Part shown: positions 54,100 to 62,531 of the stretch, one piece after another
How the letters are laid out: each line of letters opens with the position of its first letter
Position numbering within the stretch: the first letter of the stretch is position 1
Assembly (NCBI RefSeq): GCF_028743515.2
Contig: NZ_CP117969.2
Span: 2,079,501-2,143,500, forward strand
DNA: 64,000 bases
DNA from: Imtechella halotolerans
GTDB lineage: Bacteria > Bacteroidota > Bacteroidia > Flavobacteriales > Flavobacteriaceae
Direction of reading: 5' to 3'
Notes under the pieces: model-generated
Databases searched by the model: none
Told to the model about the DNA's origin: nothing
The model's input: only the letters and a program-made list of their open reading frames with translations
Made by a program: the position numbers and the translations under genes

Positions 54100-55143
54100 A
54101 TGAATATTTTTAATTCAAACATACAACGGCTACTCGCTTTCTTATTAGCGGTAGCCGTTTTATCTTGTGTTCACAATCCTAAAAAGGAACCACAGGGACA
54201 TACTCACCATAAAGCAAACAATTCTATTGCAACTAAAAGCTTTCATGAAAAAATGTTAGCTGAGATTTCTCTATTACCTACAACCACACTTACAACAGAA
54301 AACATGGTTTTTATTAAAGGAGGAACATTTGTAATGGGAGGCAATAACGCTCAAGCAAGACCTGATGAATTTCCACAACATAAAGACACAGCTAACGATA
54401 TATGGGTTGACAAAACCGAGGTTACTAATGCCCAGTTTAAAAAATTCATTGAAGCCACAGGATATATTACTACTGCTGAAAGATCATTTGAAGTAGAAGG
54501 CCAATCCTACCCACCCGGCGCATTAGTATTTGATCCAAATCAACCAGATTTTTGGTGGAAATTTGTAGAAGGAGCCTCTTGGAAACATCCTTACGGCCCC
54601 AATAGCAACATTGAAGGTAAAGATGATCACCCAGTAGTGCAGGTTTCATGGTATGATGCGCAAGCCTATTGTCATTGGTCAGGCAAAAGATTACCAACAG
54701 AAGCTGAATTCGAGTACCTTTCACGTGGTCAAAAAACTGAAGAAAGCTATCCATGGGGAAACGATTTCTCTATAGCAACCCAAAAGGCTAATTTTTTCCA
54801 AGGTGACTTCCCTAATTTCAACTCAATGGATGATGGTTACAATAAAACAGCCGCGGTGAAGAGTTTTGAATCAAATGGATTTGGACTTTATGATATTGCT
54901 GGAAATGTATGGGAATGGACATTAGACACCTATTACCCTAATGCCTACCAGCTAAAAAAGAAACATGAACAAGATTTCTTTTTAACCTACCATAATCCAA
55001 AGCAAGAAAAAGTAGTTCGTGGAGGATCTTATCTATGTAGTGAAAGCTATTGTACAGGATATCGAAGCGCTGCAAGAATGAGCTCATCTCCAGATACATC
55101 ATTGGAACACACAGGCTTTAGAACTGTTCTTGACCCCCAATAA
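54100..55143 (+). CDS. Formylglycine-generating enzyme-type lipoprotein (SUMF1/FGE family)
   Basis: This 347-residue protein has a lipobox (LSCVHN, Cys23), a short linker, then the FGE-sulfatase domain: FIKGGTFVMGGNNAQARPDE, WVDKTEVTNAQFKKFI, HPVVQVSWYDAQAYCHWSGK, RLPTEAEFEYLSRG, GNVWEWTLDTYY. The C-terminus holds the copper/active-site pair Cys313 and Cys318 in GGSYLCSESYCTGYRSAARM, aligned with the catalytic cysteines of true FGE. That separates it from many SUMF1-like proteins without them. It should oxidise a sulfatase cysteine to formylglycine, here on the periplasmic side. No sulfatase is encoded in the window. It is coupled to the threonine dehydrogenase gene and followed by the Crp/Fnr gene after 29 bp. 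Confidence 0.88.
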   Translation: MNIFNSNIQRLLAFLLAVAVLSCVHNPKKEPQGHTHHKANNSIATKSFHEKMLAEISLLPTTTLTTENMVFIKGGTFVMGGNNAQARPDEFPQHKDTANDIWVDKTEVTNAQFKKFIEATGYITTAERSFEVEGQSYPPGALVFDPNQPDFWWKFVEGASWKHPYGPNSNIEGKDDHPVVQVSWYDAQAYCHWSGKRLPTEAEFEYLSRGQKTEESYPWGNDFSIATQKANFFQGDFPNFNSMDDGYNKTAAVKSFESNGFGLYDIAGNVWEWTLDTYYPNAYQLKKKHEQDFFLTYHNPKQEKVVRGGSYLCSESYCTGYRSAARMSSSPDTSLEHTGFRTVLDPQ

Positions 55144-55172
55144 CCCAACTAATATGTATCTTTGAAATAAAA

Positions 55173-55769
55173 ATGATACCAGAAAACTTACTTATCGATT
55201 TTGGTGCCGTTCAAACAACCTTTAAGAAGGGAGAACTTCTTTTCAGAGAGGGTGAACAACCTCATTTTTATTTCCAAGTGGTTTCAGGTGAAGTGAAAAT
55301 GAACAACTACAATGATGAAGGAAAAGAATTCATCCAAAATATATTCACATCACAACAATCATTTGCAGAACCTCCATTATTTACTGAAACTACATATCCT
55401 GCCAACGCAGAAGCCATTACCGATTGTTCCGTATTTAAACTCCCTAAAGAGTCCTTCATAAATTTGCTAGAAAAACATCCCAAAATTCACATGCAAATTA
55501 CCCGCACACTTGCCAACAGACTCCACTTTAAGGCCATCATGGCATCTGAAATATCATCTCAAGACCCTAGGCATCGTATTCTCCGTTTATTGGACTATCT
55601 AAAGCAAAGTGTTCTAAAAAACAAAACTCCTTTTAGTTTTCAAGTAGACTTAACTAGACAACAATTGGCTGATCTTACAGGACTGAGAGTAGAAACAGTA
55701 ATTAGAGTAATTAAAGACCTTGAGAAAAAAGGAGAACTGAAAATAAAAAATCGTAAAGTCTATCGTTAA
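55173..55769 (+). CDS. Crp/Fnr-family transcriptional regulator
   Basis: This 198-residue regulator has an N-terminal cyclic-nucleotide-like beta-barrel (about 5-110) and a C-terminal winged helix (about 140-198). The recognition region is LTRQQLADLTGLRVETVIRV. Only one Cys is present (TDCSVF), so an FNR-type [4Fe-4S] cluster is excluded; haem or another effector is possible. Neighbouring genes encode a hemerythrin protein and ScdA, and four TATGA-N6-TCATA boxes lie near them, so it may be a nitrosative or oxidative stress regulator. It lies 29 bp after the FGE gene. Confidence 0.85.
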   Translation: MIPENLLIDFGAVQTTFKKGELLFREGEQPHFYFQVVSGEVKMNNYNDEGKEFIQNIFTSQQSFAEPPLFTETTYPANAEAITDCSVFKLPKESFINLLEKHPKIHMQITRTLANRLHFKAIMASEISSQDPRHRILRLLDYLKQSVLKNKTPFSFQVDLTRQQLADLTGLRVETVIRVIKDLEKKGELKIKNRKVYR

Positions 55770-55791
55770 TACTATTCTACTTTCTTAAGAA

Positions 55792-55809
55792 ATATGACTA
55801 AAATCATAT
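55792..55809. promoter_or_regulatory. FNR-type box 1 (before the thioredoxin-like gene)
   Basis: ATATGACTAAAATCATAT is a perfect palindrome over 6-bp arms with a 6-bp centre. It lies 88 bp upstream of the thioredoxin-like start and just after the Crp/Fnr gene. Confidence 0.7.
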
Positions 55810-55896
55810 AATAAAAGAGTTTTATGTCATTATTTCGCATTAGTATTGGCTACTTATATTCACCCTATTTGAAAGCATAAAAGAAATTAAATTATT

Positions 55897-56523
55897 ATGG
55901 AAAAAATCATAGCGCAAAGTCTAGAGAATGGTATGACATATCAAACATATCGTGCTCTTGTTGAGCAATTACTTTCAGAAGATAAAGCAACAGGTCCTTC
56001 CCAAAGCCCTGAAAAGCTAGAGGCTAGTAAACTTAATCACGCCCGAATGAATCGTTTGGACAAAACGACACAATTAGAAAACTCTATTGCGGAATGGCTC
56101 CAAGAAAATGAAATCCCACAAACATGGTTGGTAATTACAGAAGGCTGGTGTGGTGATGCAGCACATGTATTACCAGTGCTAAACAAATTTGCAGAAAACG
56201 ACACTACCATCACATTATCCATCTTATTAAGAGATGATAATGAAGAACTCATGGATCGTTTCCTTACTAATGGAACACGCTCAATCCCTAAATTAATAAT
56301 ACTAAACGCGGATGGCCAAGTAATGGGACATTGGGGGCCACGTACAGAACTATTTACTCAGAAGGTTACAAATTACAAGGCGGAGCGAGATGGTAAAATA
56401 GACGCTGATTTTAAAAAACAACTACAATTATGGTATAATGAAGATAAGGGAAAAGCAATTCAACACGAAGTTTGGCAACTGATGCAAAAGGTCACCGAAA
56501 TGGTCACTTCAGAGGCATTATAA
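55897..56523 (+). CDS. Thioredoxin-family protein with a single-cysteine WCGD motif
   Basis: This 208-residue cytoplasmic protein has a thioredoxin fold in the central part (about 60-165). The usual WCGPC is replaced by EGWCGDAAHVLP, so the resolving Cys is an Asp. RSIPKLIILNADGQVMGHWG is the cis-Pro region. Without the second cysteine it cannot act as a normal disulfide reductase; it may bind glutathione or act in sensing. An FNR-type box precedes it, suggesting induction with the hemerythrin and ScdA genes. Confidence 0.82.
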   Translation: MEKIIAQSLENGMTYQTYRALVEQLLSEDKATGPSQSPEKLEASKLNHARMNRLDKTTQLENSIAEWLQENEIPQTWLVITEGWCGDAAHVLPVLNKFAENDTTITLSILLRDDNEELMDRFLTNGTRSIPKLIILNADGQVMGHWGPRTELFTQKVTNYKAERDGKIDADFKKQLQLWYNEDKGKAIQHEVWQLMQKVTEMVTSEAL

Positions 56524-56546
56524 TAATACTTTCAGACTGTTTTGGC

Positions 56547-56564
56547 TTATGACTGAAATCATAA
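56547..56564. promoter_or_regulatory. FNR-type box 2 (before the hemerythrin gene)
   Basis: TTATGACTGAAATCATAA is a perfect palindrome over 6-bp arms with a 6-bp centre. It lies 175 bp before the hemerythrin-domain gene and 24 bp after the thioredoxin-like stop. Confidence 0.65.
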
Positions 56565-56646
56565 ACCCTTTTGTCTAGAAGGATTTACTTCGCAAAAGAA
56601 ATTGAGACCTATTAAACAAATGAGTTCCTGACATTTGTTTTTTAAG

Positions 56647-56705
56647 ACCGAAGCTTCGAAAGCTAATCTTTCATCTCCAAAGCTGTAGACGCTTCGGTTA
56701 TTTTT
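56647..56705 (+). terminator. Possible terminator with a large loop upstream of the hemerythrin gene
   Basis: ACCGAAGC (56647-56654) pairs with GCTTCGGT (56691-56698), followed by TATTTTTG. The loop of 36 nt can fold further. It lies between FNR-type box 2 and the hemerythrin gene, so it may either end the thioredoxin-like transcript or sit in the hemerythrin leader. Confidence 0.45.
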
Positions 56706-56738
56706 GAGTTCCATGCCCATTAATAACTTTAATTGTAC

Positions 56739-57203
56739 ATGAGCACCAAACCTTTAAAAAGAGTCCCACAATTACAATCTCTTAGTAGAGATCATCACCA
56801 CGGTCTACTCCTAAGTTGGAAAATACGAAAAGGATTCTCAATGAATATCAATCCTAAAAGAATCAAAGACTACGTAGACTGGTTTTGGATATCACAACTA
56901 AAAGATCATTTCATATTAGAAGAAACCTATGTTTTTCCACTTCTAGGCAATAATCATCCCTTAATAAAAAAAGCACTTTCTGAACATAATAAAATTCAAA
57001 ATTTAATTGAAGATTCTTCGGATATTATCACTTCTCTTTATGCACTTGAGGAAGTTTTAGAGGCCCATATTCGTTTTGAAGAAAGAATTTTATTTCAGGA
57101 AATCCAAAAAACCACCACCCCTGAAATGTACCATGAGTCTTTGTTAAAGCACGACCAAAATCTAGATTGTCACATTTGGCCCGATGAATTCTGGAAATCA
57201 TAG
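56739..57203 (+). CDS. Hemerythrin HHE domain-containing protein
   Basis: This 154-residue helical protein has metal-ligand positions DHHHGLLLSWKI (about 21-32), LKDHFILEETYVFP (about 58-71), SEHNKIQNL and EAHIRFEERILF, consistent with a di-iron four-helix bundle. The ATG at 56739 is preferred over an in-frame TTG two codons upstream. Hemerythrin-type proteins bind O2 or NO, or deliver iron. It shares its neighbourhood and box type with ScdA, another di-iron protein. It overlaps the convergent membrane-protein gene by 6 bp. Confidence 0.86.
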   Translation: MSTKPLKRVPQLQSLSRDHHHGLLLSWKIRKGFSMNINPKRIKDYVDWFWISQLKDHFILEETYVFPLLGNNHPLIKKALSEHNKIQNLIEDSSDIITSLYALEEVLEAHIRFEERILFQEIQKTTTPEMYHESLLKHDQNLDCHIWPDEFWKS

Positions 57204-58400
57204 TTTCAATTTCCATTGCTTATATAACATGCAACAAATAGCTAAAGGAAACAAGGCACTCGAAAAAGCCAATAAAAACAAATAATTATCAAAGATTGGC
57301 CATAAGAACCATACAGCAATTCCTTTATAAAAAATAAGGGATTCGGTGAATATAATTGCAGTGACATAGAGTGCTAATACACCCATCGAAAGTTTGGTAA
57401 AGCCTAATTTCTCAAAGTAGAACAATAGAATCAATGATATTACTCCTAAAAAAGTCAAGTGAAGATATCCAATTACAATATCCTGAACATAAACTAGTTT
57501 AAGTGCCCAATCTGGCCAGGCCGAAACTATTTGCATGACTAATTTTATAAATAGAAATAAAACACCCATCAAGAATGCTAATTTAGCAGCCTTCCCCACC
57601 TTAGCACACAAATCTTTAATATATACTCTTAACGTAAAGAAAAGTTTTAGATAGGCAATTAACTGTAAAATAGCCCCCATTCCCCCTATAGCATAAATCC
57701 ATTTTGGCATATCTTTTATCCATAATATGGATAACAAAAAAGTAGTTATAATAGCCAAATTAAGGAGTATATAAATTCGTTTAAGAATCCTATTTGGCAG
57801 TTTAATTCCTTTACCTTCTAATGTCCACAAGAGCACTCCTATTAGTGCCATAAAAAACCACCCATTATACTGAAAGTGGAGATAAAAATAGATTGCAATC
57901 TTATACCATACAGAGTCACTGCCAAACTGAGTCATTATAACTCCAAGAGTCCAGGGCCCCACACTAGATACAATCATAAACACTAATGCAGCCTTAAAAA
58001 AACGATAAGACCAACTATTTTTATAATGGAATGGTACATATTTGACAAAAAACCATGCAAAAACATAGGAGACAAGTAAAAATAAAGTTGAGAAAACAAT
58101 CGATAAAAAAGCATAACCTTGAAAAGGAAAAGTAAAAAGCATCCCGATAAGGGTAACTTGAGTGACCAAAAATAATCTCTGATACTTTATCCAAACCTCA
58201 CTAGGCAACATACAATAACAAAGAAGCGTTGTAAGTGCAGTATACACCCATCCCAGCAACGCTATATGTGAATGAGCATGCACCATAAACCGATACTGAA
58301 ACGGAATTGGAAACAAATGTCCAAAACGCAATAATGTACCCATTAGAGCTACTAGTAAAAAGTATACAAAAGCTAATCGAAGATGTTTATGTAATATCAT
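57198..58400 (-). CDS. COX1/NnrS-like polytopic membrane protein
   Basis: This 400-residue integral membrane protein has about 11-12 predicted hydrophobic segments. Histidines cluster in RFMVHAHSHIALLGWVYTAL (about residues 37-56), and YFYLHFQYNGWFFMALIGVL resembles haem-binding segments of heme-copper oxidase subunit I or NnrS-type proteins. The full set of copper-binding histidines is not obvious, so oxidase activity is doubtful. It lies downstream of scdA on the same strand, after a terminator hairpin, and within the FNR-box cluster. A role in NO or haem-linked stress is plausible but unproven. Confidence 0.6.
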   Translation of the reverse strand: MILHKHLRLAFVYFLLVALMGTLLRFGHLFPIPFQYRFMVHAHSHIALLGWVYTALTTLLCYCMLPSEVWIKYQRLFLVTQVTLIGMLFTFPFQGYAFLSIVFSTLFLLVSYVFAWFFVKYVPFHYKNSWSYRFFKAALVFMIVSSVGPWTLGVIMTQFGSDSVWYKIAIYFYLHFQYNGWFFMALIGVLLWTLEGKGIKLPNRILKRIYILLNLAIITTFLLSILWIKDMPKWIYAIGGMGAILQLIAYLKLFFTLRVYIKDLCAKVGKAAKLAFLMGVLFLFIKLVMQIVSAWPDWALKLVYVQDIVIGYLHLTFLGVISLILLFYFEKLGFTKLSMGVLALYVTAIIFTESLIFYKGIAVWFLWPIFDNYLFLLAFSSALFPLAICCMLYKQWKLKL

Positions 58401-58409
58401 ATGCCTAAA

Positions 58410-58442
58410 AATAGAAAACTTGCTTTAAAATAAAGCAAGTTT
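58410..58442 (-). terminator. scdA terminator
   Basis: AAACTTGCTTTA (58416-58427) and TAAAGCAAGTTT (58431-58442) form a perfect 12-bp stem with a 3-nt loop. On the minus strand U-rich sequence follows. It sits 25 bp after scdA and 16 bp before the next start, so some read-through is likely needed to express the membrane protein. Confidence 0.8.
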
Positions 58443-58467
58443 CCAACCACTACTAACCAAAAGCATT

Positions 58468-59190
58468 TTAGGATGCTATTGTTTTTTCTAATTGCTTAGC
58501 TTTTGGGAAAAGTATATTATTCTCCAAATGAACGTGTTGATGTAAATCCTGTTCAAATTCATCAAGCTTAGCATAAAGTGCTTTAAAGGTATTACAGGCC
58601 CCTTGTGGGGGTGTATAATTATTACTAAGATTAGCAATTTGGCGAAGTAATTCACCTGCTGTTTCATGTTCCTCTTCCATCATTGCAATGGGGTTGTTTA
58701 CCGTACCAAAGGCTGGAGGAGTTAAACTCTCACCTTTTTTAGAGGCTTTGATCATTTTTTTTATAAAAGGGAACAATATTATTTCTTCTTTTTTCATGTG
58801 AGTAGTAAGTTCATTGGCTACCTCAGTAGCTAATCGATGAATAGTTACGACCTCTTCATAATGAGTTCCATGTACTTGAGCTACACGCTGAGCATACTGT
58901 AATAGCAACGGTATATTTTCTTCAACATAGCTATGATGTACATTTACAATATGATCAATCAAAAACTCTAAGTCCCAGCTGTTATAATCATAAGCTTTGT
59001 TTGGAGTCTCATTAATAGCCATTAAATCATTAATTAGACTGTCAAAATCTGCATTGTATTTATCACATGCCTTTGAAAGAGTAATACCTCCTCCGCAACA
59101 AAAATCAATACCATGTTTTTTAAATACATCAGCCGTTTTAATATTTGCCGTAACAAAATCAGCAACCGTTTTTTCTTGTAAAGTATCCAT
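58468..59190 (-). CDS. scdA: Iron-sulfur cluster repair di-iron protein (ScdA/YtfE/RIC)
   Basis: This 240-residue protein repairs Fe-S clusters damaged by NO or oxidants. The N-terminal ScdA domain has KHGIDFCCGGGITLSKACDK with the paired cysteines (about residues 30-31). The hemerythrin-like part carries IDHIVNVHHSYVEENIP, THMKKEEIILFPFI, MEEEHETAGELLRQI and QHVHLENNILFP as iron ligands. The length matches the family. It is divergent from nadA, whose product needs a [4Fe-4S] cluster, and two FNR-type boxes lie between them. Confidence 0.95.
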   Translation of the reverse strand: MDTLQEKTVADFVTANIKTADVFKKHGIDFCCGGGITLSKACDKYNADFDSLINDLMAINETPNKAYDYNSWDLEFLIDHIVNVHHSYVEENIPLLLQYAQRVAQVHGTHYEEVVTIHRLATEVANELTTHMKKEEIILFPFIKKMIKASKKGESLTPPAFGTVNNPIAMMEEEHETAGELLRQIANLSNNYTPPQGACNTFKALYAKLDEFEQDLHQHVHLENNILFPKAKQLEKTIAS

Positions 59191-59240
59191 AGTTCACTTA
59201 TTTAACATCACAAAATTAACTATAGATCCCCCCTTGATTT

Positions 59241-59256
59241 TATGACCCTAATCATA
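59241..59256. promoter_or_regulatory. FNR-type box 3 (before scdA)
   Basis: TATGACCCTAATCATA has 5-bp arms TATGA/TCATA and a 6-bp centre. It lies 51-66 bp upstream of the scdA start, a common activator position. Confidence 0.65.
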
Positions 59257-59294
59257 TAAAAAGACTTATACGTATTTTAATTTAGTGAAGATCG

Positions 59295-59312
59295 ATATGA
59301 CATTCGTCATAT
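59295..59312. promoter_or_regulatory. FNR-type box 4 (before nadA)
   Basis: ATATGACATTCGTCATAT is a perfect palindrome over 7-bp arms with a 4-bp centre. It lies 59 bp before the preferred nadA start and 105 bp from scdA. Confidence 0.7.
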
Positions 59313-59370
59313 TTTAAAATTACAATTACCTGTAATATTGCGCATGAATAACACTCTCATTCGTCACGTC

Positions 59371-60309
59371 ATGAAAACCAATATGTTACAACATAAAATA
59401 GCAGAATTAAAAAAACAGAAGAATGCTGTAATTCTGGCACATTACTACCAAATTCCTGAAATTCAAGAAGTAGCCGATTACGTTGGGGACAGTCTTGGTT
59501 TATCTCAGAAAGCTGCGGAAACTGATGCTGACATGATAGTGTTTGCAGGTGTACATTTTATGGCCGAAACTGCTAAAATTCTTAATCCCTCAAAAAAAGT
59601 ACTGCTTCCTGATGTTAATGCTGGTTGTTCTTTAGCAGAGTCATGTCCTCCAGAGGCATTTCAAAAGTTCATCAACTCACATCCAGATCATCTAGTTATA
59701 ACCTATGTAAACTGCAGTGCTGAAATAAAAGCCATGAGTGATATAGTATGTACCTCATCTAATGCAGTTGCCATAGTAAATTCGGTACCAGAGGACAAAC
59801 CTATAATTTTTGCCCCAGACAAGAACTTAGGTCGCTATGTAATGCAAGAAACTGGGAGGGAATTACTTCTCTGGGACGGAAGTTGCGTTGTCCATGAAGC
59901 GTTTTCAGCGGATAAATTGATTTCTCTTATACAACAACATCCGGACGCAAAGATTATTGCACATCCAGAGAGTGAAACGCACATCCTGAAAACGGCTAAT
60001 TATATCGGTTCAACAGCTGGCATGATTTCCTTTGTAAAACAACACCCTGAACACAAATTTATCGTAGCTACAGAAGCAGGAATTCTATATAAAATGCAGG
60101 AAGCAGTGCCACAGGCAACATTGATTCCGGCCCCTGCTAAAGAAGATAACAACTGCGCTTGTAGTGAATGTGCCTTTATGAAAATGAATACCTTAGAAAA
60201 GCTTTACAACTGCTTACAAATGGAAGCCCCTGAAATATTGGTTGCAGAAGACATTCAAAATAAAGCCCTATACCCAATAAACCGAATGTTGGAACTTTCA
60301 GCTCACTAA
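59371..60309 (+). CDS. nadA: Quinolinate synthase
   Basis: This 312-residue [4Fe-4S] enzyme condenses iminoaspartate and DHAP to quinolinate in NAD synthesis. [59 protein letters not shown] and the C-terminal [20 protein letters not shown] are family marks; the cluster cysteines lie in CSLAESC, VNCSAE and CACSEC. I prefer the ATG at 59371; in-frame starts at 59344 and 59383 are possible. nadB follows 3 bp after the stop. The upstream FNR-type box may link its expression to Fe-S stress. Confidence 0.95.
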   Translation: MKTNMLQHKIAELKKQKNAVILAHYYQIPEIQEVADYVGDSLGLSQKAAETDADMIVFAGVHFMAETAKILNPSKKVLLPDVNAGCSLAESCPPEAFQKFINSHPDHLVITYVNCSAEIKAMSDIVCTSSNAVAIVNSVPEDKPIIFAPDKNLGRYVMQETGRELLLWDGSCVVHEAFSADKLISLIQQHPDAKIIAHPESETHILKTANYIGSTAGMISFVKQHPEHKFIVATEAGILYKMQEAVPQATLIPAPAKEDNNCACSECAFMKMNTLEKLYNCLQMEAPEILVAEDIQNKALYPINRMLELSAH

Positions 60310-60312
60310 TTT

Positions 60313-61842
60313 ATGAAAACAGACCTACTTATTCTTGGTACTGGAATTGCAGGACTTTCAATAGCTGTTAAGGCGGCCGAAAAATACCCAAAACGTAATA
60401 TTGCAATCGTCACCAAACTAATTCCAGAAGAATCCAACACCCAATATGCTCAAGGTGGGATTGCAGTAGTTCTTGACAAATTAGAAGATTCCTTCCAAAA
60501 CCATATAAAAGACACCCTAATATCAGGAGATGGTCACTGTAGAAAAAAAGTTGTAAATCATGTTGTGCGCAACGCACCCAAACGACTTAAGGAACTTATA
60601 AGATGGGGAGCGCAATTTGATAAAAAAACAGATACACTTCTTGCCTTAGAGAGAGAAGGAGGCCATTCCCATAATCGAATAGTACATCATAAAGATATTA
60701 CAGGTAGCGAAGTGATCCGTGCATTGCTTCATACTGCACGAGAATTACCCAACATTACCTTTCTAGACCACCACTTTGCACTAGATTTACTGCTGGACTC
60801 CTCTCGGAAAAAATGTTTTGGTATCATGGCGTTACATCAGCTTTCTGGTACTATTATTCCTCTTAAAGCAAAAAATACAGTAATTGCAACCGGAGGTGTT
60901 GGACACATTTTTGGCCATACTTCAAACCCATCAATTGCCACTGGAGATGGTATTGCTATGGCTTTACGAGCAGGTGCTCGCACTCGTGATATGGCTTTTG
61001 TTCAGTACCATCCAACGGTACTCTATCAACCTGGAGTATCAATGCCATTCCTTATTTCAGAAGCAGTCCGAGGAGCAGGGGCCCATATCCGAAATGCAGC
61101 TGGCGAGAGATTTGTATTACAATATGACCCCAGAGGTGAACTTGCAACACGAGATATAGTGTCACGTTGTATATATGAGGAAATGAAACGAACTGGGAAA
61201 TCACATGTTTTTTTGGACGCAACTCTACTATCATATTCACATTTTCAAAACACATTTCCTACGATCCTTAAAAAGTGTGAGTCAATAGGAATTGACATCC
61301 GCAAAGACTGGATTCCCATAGTACCAGCACAACATTATTTATGCGGAGGTATTTCGGTGGATAAAAACGGACAAACTAGCATACAACAACTCTATGCCTG
61401 TGGAGAAAGCAGCTACACGGGACTTCATGGAGCCAATAGACTTGCCTCAAATTCATTACTTGAAGCATTAGTTTACGCCCATGAAATTGTATTACACATC
61501 GGGAAACATTTACGTAAAAATATTTTTTCGAAAAAGATTAGTACTCCAATATACGATCTAACGAAACCTGAAACTCCAAAAGAAATTTTAACCATTCTAA
61601 CCCAAACATTACACAATGTAATGCAACATTACAGAGGAATTGTACTAACAAGTGAAGAGCTTCGTACTGCTACAGAACTATTGGAAAAATTATACCAAGA
61701 AGCAAAAGCACTTACCTATCAATATCGAACCACAGCATCATTATATGAAGTAATAAATATGATAACTGTTGCACAAGAAATTGTAGTTCAATCCTTAGAC
61801 CAAAATAAAAATAGAGGCTGCTATTATAATAAAGACCTTTAA
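60313..61842 (+). CDS. nadB: L-aspartate oxidase
   Basis: This 509-residue FAD enzyme oxidises L-aspartate to iminoaspartate, the NadA substrate. The dinucleotide-binding motif is LLILGTGIAGLSIAVKAAEK (about residues 5-24). NTQYAQGGIAVVLD, EREGGHSHNRIVHHKDITG, NTVIATGGVGHIFGHTSNPS, VQYHPTVLY and QHYLCGGISVD with GESSYTGLHGANRLASNSLL are signatures of the succinate dehydrogenase/NadB flavoprotein family. The length is typical for NadB. It forms an operon with nadA. Confidence 0.95.
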   Translation: MKTDLLILGTGIAGLSIAVKAAEKYPKRNIAIVTKLIPEESNTQYAQGGIAVVLDKLEDSFQNHIKDTLISGDGHCRKKVVNHVVRNAPKRLKELIRWGAQFDKKTDTLLALEREGGHSHNRIVHHKDITGSEVIRALLHTARELPNITFLDHHFALDLLLDSSRKKCFGIMALHQLSGTIIPLKAKNTVIATGGVGHIFGHTSNPSIATGDGIAMALRAGARTRDMAFVQYHPTVLYQPGVSMPFLISEAVRGAGAHIRNAAGERFVLQYDPRGELATRDIVSRCIYEEMKRTGKSHVFLDATLLSYSHFQNTFPTILKKCESIGIDIRKDWIPIVPAQHYLCGGISVDKNGQTSIQQLYACGESSYTGLHGANRLASNSLLEALVYAHEIVLHIGKHLRKNIFSKKISTPIYDLTKPETPKEILTILTQTLHNVMQHYRGIVLTSEELRTATELLEKLYQEAKALTYQYRTTASLYEVINMITVAQEIVVQSLDQNKNRGCYYNKDL

Positions 61843-62025
61843 GCTATTCTTTATTCAGTTTCCCTCTCATAAAGAACCTCGAGAAATAGCTACATGACAA
61901 CGTTATAAAAATACAACGGCGTTCAAAATTATATTTTCAAGCATAAATAACCTCGCTCATACCCGAAATTGATCCAAATCCAGCTTTCTACGAAAGTGAA
62001 AAAAGTGCTATTTAAATCCAGATTA

Positions 62026-62409
62026 TTAACTAGAAGCTTTCACTTCTTTTATGTCAGAAAGTTTTGCCAAAGAAAAAGCCGCAATAGCCATTACCAAATC
62101 TCTAACTGCAACGTCTACATAAGACCAAGAAAAAATAAGGGTTAGGGCAATTGCAGTTAACCATACTGAAACAACAATTGCCCCAATCTTAGTTTTAGTT
62201 AATACTAAAACTCCTGCTAGAATCTCAACAACTCCAACTATCATCATCAAAGTAGATGGTTCAAAAGGCAGTATTTCTGCAAAACCTTCCGACACATATT
62301 GACTCCAATTAGTTAATATGTTTGAAAATTTATCCAATCCTGCTACAATTGGAACGAATCCAAAAGTATATTTCAAAAGGTGTTTAACTCTCTGTACATT
62401 AGTATCCAT
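62026..62409 (-). CDS. DoxX-like small membrane protein
   Basis: This 127-residue protein has four hydrophobic segments (about 12-30, 48-66, 72-90, 95-118). MMIVGVVEILAGVLVLTKTK and the general layout fit the DoxX/DUF417-like family of four-helix membrane proteins. The family role is poorly defined; some members act in thiol or redox stress. It is divergent from the ECF sigma factor gene with 122 bp between starts, so the two may be co-regulated. Confidence 0.72.
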   Translation of the reverse strand: MDTNVQRVKHLLKYTFGFVPIVAGLDKFSNILTNWSQYVSEGFAEILPFEPSTLMMIVGVVEILAGVLVLTKTKIGAIVVSVWLTAIALTLIFSWSYVDVAVRDLVMAIAAFSLAKLSDIKEVKASS

Positions 62410-62531
62410 AATCTTATAATTTATTGTTTATAAATATATTACCCACCTTTGATAACCAGAAGCCTAAAAAGGATACAAAATTTTGTACCTTTTTTTAAGT
62501 TTCACTATCTAATTATGAAACAACATAAACC

